From NCBI RefSeq assembly GCF_027580225.2, contig NC_073358.2, forward strand, positions 9,801,501-9,865,500: 64,000 nucleotides of DNA. Reading direction: 5' to 3'. This document shows, in pieces, positions 1-45,815 of this stretch (position 1 is its first letter; each line of letters opens with the position of its first letter). This stretch comes from Misgurnus anguillicaudatus (lineage: Eukaryota; Chordata; Actinopteri; Cypriniformes; Cobitidae). A model generated the notes under the pieces. It was given only the letters and a program-made list of their open reading frames with translations, made no database searches and was not told where the DNA came from. The translations under genes were made by a program, and so were the position numbers.

Positions 1-13
1 GGCACGAAATTCA

Positions 14-520
14 GCCTTTTTTCGTGCTTTGAGCACAAATGTTTTTTTCGTGTCACTTTTCATCACAAATTTCTATAAATAGTTTTTCATGTCCGTTGCA
101 CGACTTTCTTTTTCGTGTCATTTTATGTATTGTTTTCTCGTTGTTTTTTCTTATTTTCTTACCATTGTCGGTTGGGGTTAGAATCACTGTTACATTTTTA
201 GACATCCTAACCCCAACTCCAGGCAAGAATAGTTTTAAAAGTGGAAGAAAAACATGAAACCAATACAAAAAGTAGATCCTAACCCAAACCCCAAATCTAA
301 CACCAACCCCAAGCAACAATGATTTAAAAATAGGGGAAATAATGAGAAAACAATACATAAAGTGACACGAAAAATAAAGTCGTGCCACCGACATGAAAAA
401 CTATTTATAGAAATTCGTATAAAAAGCAAAATTTCATGCCATGGACACAAATGAATTAATTGATTATTTTGTGACTATAACACGAGTTTCCATAAGATCA
501 TGTTGCGTCATTTTTATGTT
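14..520. repeat. Dispersed inverted-repeat element, copy 1
   Basis: Segments such as tttcgtgtcattttatgta and ctataaatagtttttcatg recur in inverted form at 340-420. A related copy is at 53185-53590, including the phrase acgacttccataagatcat. The family name is not known to me. Confidence 0.6.
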
Positions 521-1762
521 TCATGTGGCTGTATCATAGTGCAGTGATGATATCAAATATTAATACAGTAGTACATTGATATATTTTATTTTTAATTTAA
601 TTTTTATTTATTTATTTGGAATTTATGCAAAAAACATCCAACAAGAAAATAAATTCAAGTATACAAATCACACAAAACATAAAATCATAATAATTAACAG
701 ATGATTTACCATGGTACTGCAATCCATGTTTGTATTACTCCAATGTGGTTTTGTTTTTTATAATGCTCCAGAATACTAAAAATACATAGTTACAATACCA
801 TATCCAAACAAAATACGGTAGTACCATGATATTTTTAATAGTGTTATATATACAGCCCCTGGTCCACTATTCACAATCACAGATCCTTAATAGACTCCTA
901 CACAACACCATTTCCCATTACGTTTCATAATGTTCTTATCAAAATCCTCTCCGACACATCAGTGATCTGTTTTGTACCGTCATGGAAAATCATTATCCCC
1001 ACCGGAAAATATTCACACACATAACTTTAGATTTTTCACACTTAATAGTATCACCCTGATCTGCATGGAAAGACGTGTTAAACATAAAATACATGTCACG
1101 GCGTGATTCCGCTTCTCTTTTTCCAATGGCTCATCTCTCAAAGGCCCTCACACCCTCAGCCTGCAAGCATTTCAGCTCTCACACTTCTCCTTCACGTCCT
1201 TCCTGCAGCAGCTAATGGTTTACAGTAAGAAGACAAGTGCTTGAATTAGCATGACAAGAATCCCAGTGAATGTGCAACTCTCGAGCCAAATAACACGGCA
1301 ATCCACATAGGTGCGATGAAGGGGGCTCCAGAGATGCATTAGCATTGGAATTAAAGGGGGTGAAAAGCTCCCCATGTGTGGTTTCATCTTACTTTTTAAA
1401 GAAAAAGGGGGTTTTGACAGGCTATTTGAAGCTCTTGTCCACGGTTTTAAAGAAAGCGGTTGCTTTGCTCGAGATTTCAAGAGAAAATGCTGATGAAAGC
1501 GATGATAAGTCACCACTCCCTAACCAAAAAATACCATGGTGGTACAGCAATAGTATTATAGTACTACTATCTGACTTGTTATGTTGCAACCTGAGTAGAT
1601 ATGGATCAGATGAAGAAAAAAATTATATTTTACAATTTACTATTCTTCGCAAAAGCTTTAGATATGATGCACTTGCATTTTGTCCAGATAAAAAAAGTGC
1701 TGTTAATAGTTGAAATAAAGTGTTCACCAATCATTTAAGACACAGTAAACAATATAATATTC
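521..1762. other. AT-rich non-coding stretch
   Basis: No gene, RNA or clear repeat structure seen. The short open frames on both strands near 1220-1713 have no recognisable protein features. Confidence 0.5.
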
Positions 1763-2114
1763 AGGGGTGGGAGTAAGTCACACATGTGCAAGTCACAAGT
1801 TAGTCACAAGTCAATTTTTAGTGAGAATCAAGTCAAGTCACTGCTTTATGTCAAACAATTAAAGTCAAGTCATAGCTTGGGTCAACCAAGTCAAGTCATA
1901 CAAATGCTTGATGATTTAACTGAATTTATATATTAAAAAAAGTTCAATCTACAGTAGTTACGGACTATGGAAGTTTTATTTGCAACCAAAAAATGGCAAT
2001 ATGCATTTCTATTTACATACAGCTGAGGTAAATGAGGTGATCCATTCATATCTAAGCAATGATAGAAGCCAGAGCTGCTAGTTCAACCCAATTCAGCAAT
2101 AGTAGAATATAACT

Positions 2115-3530
2115 GTGGGTTCACACCAGATGTGACTTCAACGATTTGCGTGGGTAGATTACATACAAAGTCAATGCAAAGACGCGATCAGACTCGTTCT
2201 CGCGTGGGGCGATGCGAATGACGCGTTATGGGCGGCGCGTTTGCCGCGAAAGCAAACGCTATTCGCCTTAAACGCGTCTGCGCCCAAGTTGAAAATATTC
2301 AACTACAGCGAAAATTTGCAAGACACGAAGTTAAATTCCACGAGTAATCTAGAGCGAGTAACGCGATGCCCTGAATTTGGTGTGTACGTAGCATAACCCC
2401 TCGTTCATACAGCCAGCGACAGTATCGCTGTGTGTCGCCCGTCTCTTTCAATGAGGCCTTTCTAAATCTGCTTGTCATAAACAAATGAGTACCATCCGCG
2501 CCAGTAACTGACAAGAGAAGGAGGATGTGAACTCCACTGCTTCGTTCTTATTAGTAGTCGCTCCCGAAATTCGCTTGAATTTTGCATAAAGTTAAAGTTT
2601 TCTTAACTTTCTCGCTTCACTGGACACGCCCATACGGTCGCCAATGGTCACTTTCGCTCAATACTAACCAACTGCAGAACCACACGTCATGACAGTCTGA
2701 GACTGACAGCCCCAGCCTGACAGTCTGAGGCCGGAAGTGGGCCTTATAAGGCATTCCGCTACTTCTGTGTCGTTGTAAATAATACGGTGATATGATTATG
2801 CAGGCATGGGGGTTTTCTGTCTTTTATGCTCCGTACGGACGCTAACTTTGTTAGAAAACCATACCCATTATGATCAAGACCCACGTCGATAAAAAAAATG
2901 CAGGGCTTGCACAGAGCGATTCACTCGACATCAAAGTACCGTGAGATCAGAGTGCGTGATGTGCTTGTTTTAAGAAATGTATTAAAAATATTTCATTTAA
3001 AAATATATATTTACGATATTTGAGATGCAACTGTATATTATTTATAAATATATAGGGCGATTTCAGAATGACTGAGGCACTTGCCATTTGAGATGAATTA
3101 TATTTTATATATACACACACACATGTGTTTATGTATTTGTGTAAAATAAAATAAAACGTAAGAATTGTTATTTGCTACAGACAATTGTTAATAGTTTTTT
3201 TTTAAGTTAAATATATTTTTTAATGCATTTTTTATGTGTAATAAATGTATAAAAATAAATTAAACACAAATCTTAAAAAATAAAGCTTGAGCATTTGATT
3301 TGAATGAAAAAGCATTTTAATAGATTTTAACGTTTAAAAATTCTCCGTCCACATCCGGTCTGAGATTACACCTCCGCCACTTGGTTCTGCGCTTCTGCAG
3401 TTGGTCCTATCTCCTTTCGCTTGTGCCGCCGGAAGTCGCCCGGTTTTCATTGAAATGAATGAAATCGCATCGCTCTGCTACTGCTGGTCGCTGGCTGTCT
3501 GAATGGGGCGTAAGGGCTTCATACACTCTG
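2115..3530. mobile_element. CpG-rich non-autonomous DNA element, longer copy
   Basis: Contains the phrase cataaacaaatgagtaccat (2478-2497), gtagtcgctcccgaaa and gccaatggtcactttcg, all of which recur at 44547-44720. The 3' part (ccggaagtcgcc, tgctggtcgctgg, aatggggcgt) recurs near 44710-45270. CpG density is well above the surroundings. No transposase frame is seen. Confidence 0.5.
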
Positions 3531-3684
3531 GGTTACTTTCAACAATGTGTTAAAACAACCCAGCATTTTGGGTTAAAACAGCCCAGCATAGATTAAATTA
3601 CAACCCAGCGGGTTTAACTTTATTACATATAATTTATTTGTTAAATATATTATCAGATCGCGCAAAGGATTAGGATCTTAACAT

Positions 3685-3900
3685 AAACTTTTTGGAGCTG
3701 GTTCCAGGAAAGGGATTAGACTAGTCCTAGACTAAAATAAATGTAAGAGCTGTCCAAACTGAAAACATCTTGCACTGACATATCTTAAAATACATCAGTG
3801 CCCTTTGTTTTGCCTCAAATTGCACACATGTAAAGTTTTAATAAGGCATGTCTGTTAAAACTAGTTATATTTCATAATGAATGCAGAAGAAATAGTTTAG
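3685..3900 (-). mobile_element. Cyprinid-type small repeat (GGACAGGGATTAG family), fragment
   Basis: Reads aaagggattagactagtcc then gactaaaataaatgtaag and tacatcagtgccctttgt. It matches, in the opposite orientation, the interrupted element at 56570-57264 and supplies the middle part missing there. Confidence 0.6.
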
Positions 3901-4100
3901 ATGAGGGGATGACTAAGGTGACAGATGATGTTTATGACCTTGTACATCAGCTACCAAACACTGATAAATTTATATTTCATTTGATTTTAAACAACTTTGC
4001 TGTTTGTTAACTGTCAATGAACACTGCTGATATGTTGTTTTCAATTCATTGAATGTTTTATCAAATAAAAAGTTAATATTTGTTTTTTTTTATCATTTAA

Positions 4101-4376
4101 AGCAACACTATGAAGTTTTTTTACCTTTAAATAATGTCTCTAAAATTATTTCAGTGATAGAACAACTTTTAACTGTACAAATTGTACTGTTGCTGCAACC
4201 TGAGCAGCCTCCTAGCTGCTACAAGCACACTCTGAAAGTGGCGGTGGAGGGTAGAGCACACAGCCCAGTCCCTCCCCCTGCCTGCAGAAGAGTGTCTGAT
4301 ACCAGGCACTGTTGCGCTTTTCAACCACATGGGGGAGCTGTAAGTCATTTTTACATGGAAACTACATAGTGTTGCT
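4101..4376. mobile_element. TTAA-flanked MITE (AGCAACACTATG ends)
   Basis: Bounded by TTAA at 4097-4100 and 4377-4380. Termini AGCAACACTATG and CATAGTGTTGCT are exact reverse complements. 276 bases with no transposase. TTAA target duplications are the hallmark of piggyBac/Kolobok-type elements. Confidence 0.8.
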
Positions 4377-4931
4377 TTAATTATTAAACATTAAAATATG
4401 TTGCATGTAAAATGTGTGGTTGAGGCACACTATGTGTGCATCAGGATAGTACCATCTTCACCTCATTTTAAGCCAGGATAAGAGCGCCACCTACTGCATA
4501 ATAGTGGAAATATGGATTGACATATAATTTGGCTTCCTCGAAATTGCCATGACACCACTGATCAAATAAACGTATGAAAATTCCAGTTAACCGAGAACAG
4601 AGATATACAAATCAAGATCCACACATCAAAAATGCAAATAATATTGGGTGAGATACGTTCTCTTTGTATTATTTGAATACAGCATGACTAGGTTGCTCAC
4701 ACCCTGTACATGTTCAGTGAGTCATGACTGTTGATGCTTATTAGTTATCGCTCTACATCTGCTTGCCTGCTGTGTCACGTGGTTAGGTTGCGCCGTTGAG
4801 GTGCGTTCATAAACAAATAAAAAACAAATTGTTTTGAGTCAATTCAAGTCAGAGTAAAGTCTCAAGTCATAAATGTCAAGTTGAGTTTTTGATCAATATT
4901 TATATCTCAAGTCGTAAAATTTACAACTTAA

Positions 4932-5364
4932 GGGGACATATCATGAAAATCAGATTTTTTTTCCATGTTAAAGTGCTATAATTGGGTCCCCAGTGCTTCT
5001 ATCAACATAGAAAACGTGATAAAGAACAACCCAGTAACTTAGTTTTGGTAAACCATTCTCTGCAAGCATGTGGAAAATAGGTCATTAAAATTTGGCTCCC
5101 CTTATGATGTCAAAAGGGGATTAATACCGCCCCTAATCTGCACTATCCAACCACAGCACTGAAATTTAATGCAGAGATTAGCTCATTTGCATTTTAAAGG
5201 ACACACCCAAAACGGCACATTTTTGCACACACCTACAAAGTTGCACTTTTAAAATGCTATAATAAATGATCTATAATATATTTTGAGCTAGAACTTCACA
5301 TACGTACTCTGGGGACAACAAAGACTTATTTTACAGCTTTAAAAAGTCTTGTTAAATGTCCTCT
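4932..5364. mobile_element. TTAA-flanked MITE (GGGGACATATCATG end)
   Basis: TTAA at 4928-4931 and 5365-5368. Left end ggggacatatcatgaaaatc, right end aaatgtcctct. This resembles a very common fish TTAA repeat. It sits inside the AAGTC-type element. Confidence 0.7.
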
Positions 5365-5419
5365 TTAAGACTGACTCGATTTAAGTCATATGACTCAAGT
5401 CCCCATTTCTGTAAATGAC

Positions 5420-5617
5420 AGTAAGCACACGGTACCCAATTTCAAAGTATTTGTTTTTTCTACTATGGAAGTCAATGGGTACAATCAACCTCGTGTTTAC
5501 CATAATTTATTAAAATATCTTTGTGTTCAACAAAATAAAGAAACTCGTCATGAGGTTTAAAAAATATGAGGATGAGTAAACGATGACATCATTTAAATTT
5601 TTATGTTAACCATCCCT
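5420..5617. mobile_element. Partial TTAA element, right half
   Basis: Contains atgaggatgagtaaacgatg and ends accatcccttta, with TTAA at 5618-5621. It matches the right half of the elements at 34168-34459 and 53786-54151. The left end is missing. Confidence 0.5.
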
Positions 5618-5619
5618 TT

Positions 5620-6755
5620 AACTGCAGTTTCCTATATTTAATAAACTACAACCGTATTTTTTTGATCCATCTAAATGGAATCAAATACCGCGACAAAACA
5701 TTCGCCGCGATTATCGCGAACACGGCGACCATGCAGTTAAATCAGATATTGTGTCAGACCTATTTAATCGCAATAGTTTTGTGGTGTTTTTTGATGAGCA
5801 GGCTGAATTGGCCTATAGTAAAGGGGCTATCTGTGGAGGAGGTGCTCCAGAGAGGAGGAGACTGACTGACTGCTCCTCAGCTCCTTCACATTACAGCGAC
5901 CGGCTGCTGGGAGACTCAACGCCTCGTATATTAACTTCCAGGATTTCCCGAGATTTGTTTCATCTCGATGCGGTTTTCGTTCATATCCACACGAACGACT
6001 GCGCGATCTGCCGTCACCGGAGCAACACACGGGAACGCGTTGAGTTGACTGAAGATCGCGTTCACGCCTCGGCGTTATTTTGCAGGACATTCACATGTTT
6101 AAAGATACAAAGGACGAGGTGGATACACGGACTGAGATCAGACTTCAGTCGCTGGACGTCGATGTCATTTAAACCACCAGCCGAATAAAATCGGACGTCT
6201 CCGATGGGTCTCTAAACGAAGTGGCCTGCGGGACTTGTTTTAGTAGGTGGATTTTAAAAAGCATACGGTTTGGGAGTGTGAAAAATTGGGACAAGTCGAC
6301 CTACTCCCCTCACAAAGAGGGTCCACGCAGCGGAGCTGAACAGCATGCTGTTGCACTGTGTGCTTTTGGCAAAACTGGCACATTTTTGCGGGTAGATAAA
6401 AGGCGAAGGATCGCGTGCTTGTTTTTTATAACGATACAGACCGCAATTAAATCAGCGCAGAAAGTTTAAAATAATTAACCCTAAACTTTTTTTATCAGAC
6501 ATTTATCTATATATGCTAACATATTGAAGCCTCGTTTCTCAAATAGTTGGTTTTCACCATTTATCACACTTCACTAGACAGTTTTCTTCATCATCCATTG
6601 AAAGTTAAGTTTCTGCCATGGCTTGTTAGCTGTTCGCTGTCCTGTGACGACTCCCACCGCGAGATTCTTCATTCCTGATGGGTACAAGTGCCAGCTGACG
6701 ACTCCCAAACCCTACACAGTTTACCCAAATTTGTAAACATTTATCTAAAGTAAGG
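5620..6755 (+). promoter_or_regulatory. Upstream and 5' leader region of ephb4
   Basis: This stretch has more CpG than its surroundings, especially 5690-5760 and 5910-6150. It lies directly before the first coding exon. I see no convincing TATA box and cannot place the transcription start. Several short open frames here have no recognisable product and are best read as leader or promoter sequence. Confidence 0.45.
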
Positions 6756-41357
<34,602 letters not shown>

Positions 41358-42027
41358 GGGACCTGCGCATACTGAGTTTTCGTGTAAACTTCCCGTGCAC
41401 AATCAGGAACAACCGTACTTCCTTTCATACTGGATCACTTAAGAATTAAGAAACTTTGCTTATCTGCTTCCAAAACTACCTGAAGGAAACCAGTTTGAGA
41501 GTTTGTCGGATCACTGTAATAGCGCTAACGTGGATGTTACCTAAACCATTTTGCCACTTCTGGAGCCACATGGCATAATCTTATCAGATGAGGACTGCGA
41601 TGATGTCACGGTACGGGAGGGGTGATGTCACGATGTTACAAGTATTTCCAGAATATTTTTCTAACGGAGACTTTCATAGTGAAGAAACGAACACAACGTA
41701 AAGAAAAATCTTTATTACACACGAAATTTGGATATGAGTATCAGATTAATAACGATGACTTCATCATCCTTCGTATTAAGGATGTGCCATACGTGTACGT
41801 CGATGGACCAACTCATGTGCACACTTACTTATTGTGTGCCAAGGATCAAATATTTTGTTTTGAAACGATGCACTCGGTGTGTGTGAGCGTGTGAAATAAG
41901 CACAAGAGACTTTAGCACTTTTTTAAGAGAAAGACACGAATAAGGTGGACAAGAATGTGCTTATACAGATACACACATACATACACATATTAGACCTGCA
42001 ACACTTGACTGGCACTAAAAGAGACCA

Positions 42028-42033
42028 AATAAA
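42028..42033 (+). other. Polyadenylation signal AATAAA (proximal, ephb4)
   Basis: Exact AATAAA about 670 bases after the stop codon, followed by a TG-rich stretch (gagtgtctgttgttttgtgag), which is the expected downstream element. Confidence 0.6.
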
Positions 42034-42328
42034 TGAGTGTCTGTTGTTTTGTGAGTGACTGAAAGAGTCCAAATGTCCTTCGACTGCGTGACTGTTTTCA
42101 TTTATTGTGCTGGTTTGAAATTTAAGCTAAATTAACCACAAGATTCACAAGAATCCATCCTTTCATACCACACAGGGGATTATGGGTAAGAGCATTTGGT
42201 CTTCACATTGGAGATTCACAAGAACAAACCAGGGACTTGATTTTTATTCAGTTGCCTATTTTTTGTATAAAATATATCTTATGTAAAAAATCTTTTTTTT
42301 TTGTTAGTGTAATCTGTGTTTCTGTTAC

Positions 42329-42334
42329 AATAAA
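42329..42334 (+). other. Polyadenylation signal AATAAA (distal, ephb4)
   Basis: Exact AATAAA about 970 bases after the stop codon, followed by a T-rich stretch (cttgttttttag). Confidence 0.5.
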
Positions 42335-43474
42335 AATTTCACATTTATTCTTGTTTTTTAGTTTTTTATTATTTATTGTATCTCTTTAAAGAGATCATAT
42401 CATGAAGAATCAATTTTAAACACAACACGTGCTGTAAATCAGAGCTCATATATCAAATAGCCATTCATTATGAATTTAATAAATACAAGGGATATAGGCA
42501 GGCGGTTGTATCACACTAAAGGGGAATTATTTTACGATAACAACCAGCTTTATGAACGTTATCCCACTTATTACACAGCTATTTACCGGTAAGGAACATT
42601 AAATGTTGGTTTGAAATTTTTTAATTAGCTAATTTTTAATGAATGCAGCCCTTCTGTGAGGAAAACATTTTTTTTTATTAAAGCTATGTGGGTATAGTCA
42701 TTTGAAAATATAAGGTCATATGTTATTACGACATTTATTTTTTGTGTAATATTAAACTGTACCTGTCAAAATTATTTACAAAAAGAGCCGTTAATTGAAA
42801 ATAATGTCTATTAAAAAAAATTAAAGTATAAAGTAATAAAATCTAGGTGGTGAAATGGGCTTGTGTCACACAAAATAAGGAATGAAGCTTCAATGTCTTC
42901 ATGCGAAGTATAATTGTTTTCTATTGTGATTTTGGGATGAAATATGACCCAGTTTTTGTTTAGATTTACTCAATACCACTGCACGAGTCCCAGACTGTGG
43001 TGTTTGCTGATAAACAGACAAACAGGGAAATGGCAGAGCTGTGGCATGGGAACAGGTTGGAGAGACGGCAGCATTAGTCTGAAGAAGATGGAAGGTTTAA
43101 CTAAGTCAAGGACATTTCGAGGACTCTTGGTGAAGAAACTGTTCTTTCTGCTGGAGGGATTGGGGACATGAGATCCGCTGGTGTGGAGACGCAGACCGGG
43201 GGAGGAAAAGTTTAAACCTTTTCCCAAATCTCACCCAGACCCCTGCTGATCAGAGAATGTCATTGTGTCTGCGGGGAGGAATGCTTAAAACAAGACTCTC
43301 CAAAGAAATCGGATCACCCCAAAACCATTATGGAAATATGCATCTGACAGACAGGTGTTTGTGCGTGCGCGTAGACACCAGCACAATCAGTGGATTCTTC
43401 TGAAATCGCATTTTGTCTTGAGTATACCTATTTGAGTCCGTAAATGCTTAATGCTTATGGATAAAATCCGGGCT
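42335..43474 (+). other. Intergenic, AT-rich
   Basis: A short piece of TTAA-type repeat lies near 42383 (tttaaagagatcatatcatg). The rest shows no gene or defined element. Confidence 0.4.
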
Positions 43475-43735
43475 GGATTCGAAAACTAAGGCAGCGAGCT
43501 GACTTTGCCTCCCTGCCAAAAGGCAATAGGCTTCGACTTCATGCGGTGCCGCAAGAACCGACAGCCGGATGACGTCAAAGTTCAGCAAGAACGATTTTGA
43601 AAGCAAACTCCGTATGATTTTCACGAATCGCTCTCGCGGTACTTTGACGTCATCCGGCTGTCGTTTCTCGCGAACATCGAAGTCGAACATGCCGCTTCGG
43701 CGGAAAGAAGGCAACTCAAGGAAACTCATTCAGAC
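43475..43735. mobile_element. CpG-rich inverted-repeat MITE with CRE-containing arms
   Basis: A perfect 23-base inverted pair lies at 43559-43581 and 43641-43663, each containing CGGATGACGTCAAAGT or its complement. Looser pairing extends outward (cttcgacttcatgcgg / atcgaagtcgaacatgccgc). It produces open frames on both strands, which are not genes. Confidence 0.75.
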
Positions 43736-43789
43736 TTCAGGTAACACTGTTTGAAATATAAACAGATAGCGCCTTCGTGAAAACTAATA

Positions 43790-44201
43790 CAGTGTTGGGG
43801 GTAACGCATTACAAGTAAGGTGCATTACGTAATAATATTACTTTTCTGAAGTAACAAGTAAAGTACGCATTATTTTATAAAAGTACACATTAATAATTGA
43901 GTTACTTTTTAAAAAAAGTAATGCAAGTGACTTTTCAGTTTAATTAATTAGATTTAAAAATAATTATGTACTATTATAAATATGCAATTTCTGAACGCAG
44001 AACTTCTCAGGCATAAAAACACCTGCACGGCCAGAGAGAGATCAAGCCTCAGCCAAGTAAGAAAATGTAACGCTAAAGGAACTTAAAAGTAACGTTAGTA
44101 TTACTTTCATGAAATTAACTAAGTAACACAATTAGTTACTTTTTGGGGAGTAACTTAATATTGTAATGCATTACTTTTAAAAGTAACTTTCCCCAACACT
44201 G
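43790..44201. mobile_element. CAGTGTTGGGG-ended MITE
   Basis: Left end cagtgttgggggtaacgcat, right end taactttccccaacactg. Interior is rich in taacg and aagtaac words. The ends resemble hAT-type non-autonomous elements; I could not confirm a clean 8-base target duplication. Confidence 0.75.
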
Positions 44202-44546
44202 ATCATATATTTGAAAACTACAATACTAATTCCTAGCTAGAAACGCAATCAAAAGATGGAAAAAGTGAAAATATAACCTTATTTACACTAAATATGTGCT
44301 CCAGCTGCTTTCTAGACGGCACTTTATTTTTTCGAGCTCTACCAGGCTCGACCAATCACATTCCCTGCGCACGCCCACACCTACAATTGTGGGACAAGAT
44401 GATGAAGGTATCTCAGAAGACAGGAAGAAAACCAAACATTGGATTTGAAGGTGTCTTGATGCCTTCATGCACCAGAACATTACAAGCGACTATGTCGATG
44501 TGTGTTGATGAATGAGGTCGTTAGGGGCGTTTCTAATTCTGGTTGT

Positions 44547-45275
44547 CATAAACAAATGAGTACCATCCACTGCAGTAACTGAAGAGAGACGCTACGCTCT
44601 CATTGGTAGTCGCTCCCAAAAGACGCTAAACAGTTATACTTTTCTTAATTTTGTCACAGCGGTGGACATGCCCCATCCAGTCACCAATGGTCACTTTCGT
44701 TCATGTCGCTAGAAGTCGCCAAGCTTCCATTGAAATAAATGAGATCATGTCCAGTGAGGGCCGGTGACTTCTTTGTTTCGAGGACGCTCGATTCGAAGTT
44801 CGTCACAACATGTATGTAGCCCGTCGTCATGTGTGTGGTTCCTTTTTTCAAAATATGTGTTCTGTGCGCCGAGTGAACCTATGTGCATCACGTGTCTTGT
44901 CAAAATAAGTGCCTGCTCCAGACGGTCTAAAGGGTTTATGATAAAAGAGATGCTCGCGTTTGCCAGATACTCACATAATCTCATGCGTTATCAGAGTTTA
45001 CTGTTAAGGGAGTGTCTTGTGTCTATTTTGTAAACTTGAGCGTCTCTTTTATTATAAACGGTTTTGACGGGTCTGCAGCAGGGACTTATTTTGACAAAAC
45101 ACGTGATGCACATGGATCACTTAACGCAACAAACACGTATTATGAAAACACAAGCAACACACATGACACTCCGAATACATATTTTGAATTTGCGCCTCTT
45201 GGATGAGCAGTCACAAGCCGTCACTGATCGTATTGCTCTGCTACTACTCACTGGCAGTCTAAATGGGGCGTTGAA
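44547..45275. mobile_element. CpG-rich non-autonomous DNA element, shorter copy
   Basis: Shares cataaacaaatgagtaccat, gtagtcgctccc and gtcaccaatggtcactttcg with 2478-2660, and ctgctactactcactggc with aatggggcgtt at the far end. Inner part 44760-45200 contains inverted pieces (cgtcttgtcaaaataagtg / ttattttgacaaaacacgtg). Confidence 0.6.
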
Positions 45276-45289
45276 GTTTCTTTAAATCC

Positions 45290-45815
45290 ACGGGGTTGTT
45301 CAGTGCTTTATTCTGATTGGTTGAGAAATGCTCCATGGGTATGCATTATTTTTTGATAAACGCAAACCTGACCTGTCAAATGTCTTAAAAATAACCCCCA
45401 AAGCAATGTCTTAGCAAATTCGGTGGTACCTATGGTACCTATGGTATATACCTATGGAATTATTTTAAAATAATGCACACTTCTCTTCACGGCATGCTGC
45501 ATTACCACCTTGGTTATGCATTATTTTTTTATAATTCAACAGCACGTCATCAATTATTCTTTCAGGCCTGTTGAATGGTTTAATTTCTGATTGGTTAGGA
45601 AATGTTCCACGGGGGTTTTTGAGTTATTTTCTGTAAAATGCACCACTAACCTGTCAATTGGCTTAAAATAAACCATCAGAGCAATGTTTGTGGTAACTGT
45701 GGTATAAGCGGAATACTTGACTCCGGTCCTTTGAATTATTTGAAAATAATGTGACACGATGCAAAACGTCGGGTGTACTTTATTTTCGAAAAGTTCAATG
45801 CCACATCATCAGTTA
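45290..45815 (+). repeat. Two adjacent copies of a ttctgattggttgag-type repeat
   Basis: Copy 1 (45290-45550) and copy 2 (45560-45815) each begin near a gattggtt phrase. They share caaacctgacctgtcaa / cactaacctgtcaattgg and end near cgtcatcaattattc / catcatcagttattcct. A third copy is at 52441-52755. Confidence 0.65.

Larger units (their letters stand above)
1763..5411. mobile_element. AAGTC-type repeat element split by later insertions
   Basis: It begins caggggtgggagtaagtc with degenerate AAGTCA repeats to about 1915. It resumes at 4838-4925 and 5371-5411, ending atgactcaagtccccat with ttctg. Ends are inverted (caggggtggg / ccccatttctg). Between these parts lie at least four other elements, described separately. 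No coding capacity remains. Confidence 0.55.
41358..42334 (+). other. ephb4 3' untranslated region
   Basis: Non-coding sequence after the stop, free of obvious dispersed repeats until about 42335. Two AATAAA signals sit at 42028-42033 and 42329-42334, so alternative 3' ends are possible. The extent is inferred from these signals. Confidence 0.6.

Noticed and set aside
53..394. Long - strand open frame (113 codons)
   Set aside because: It lies inside an inverted-repeat dispersed element, and the composition (Phe, Leu, Val from T-rich repeats) is not protein-like.
43448..43754. Open frames on both strands, 93 and 61 codons
   Set aside because: The two arms of a CpG-rich MITE translated; the pairing arms explain the open frames.
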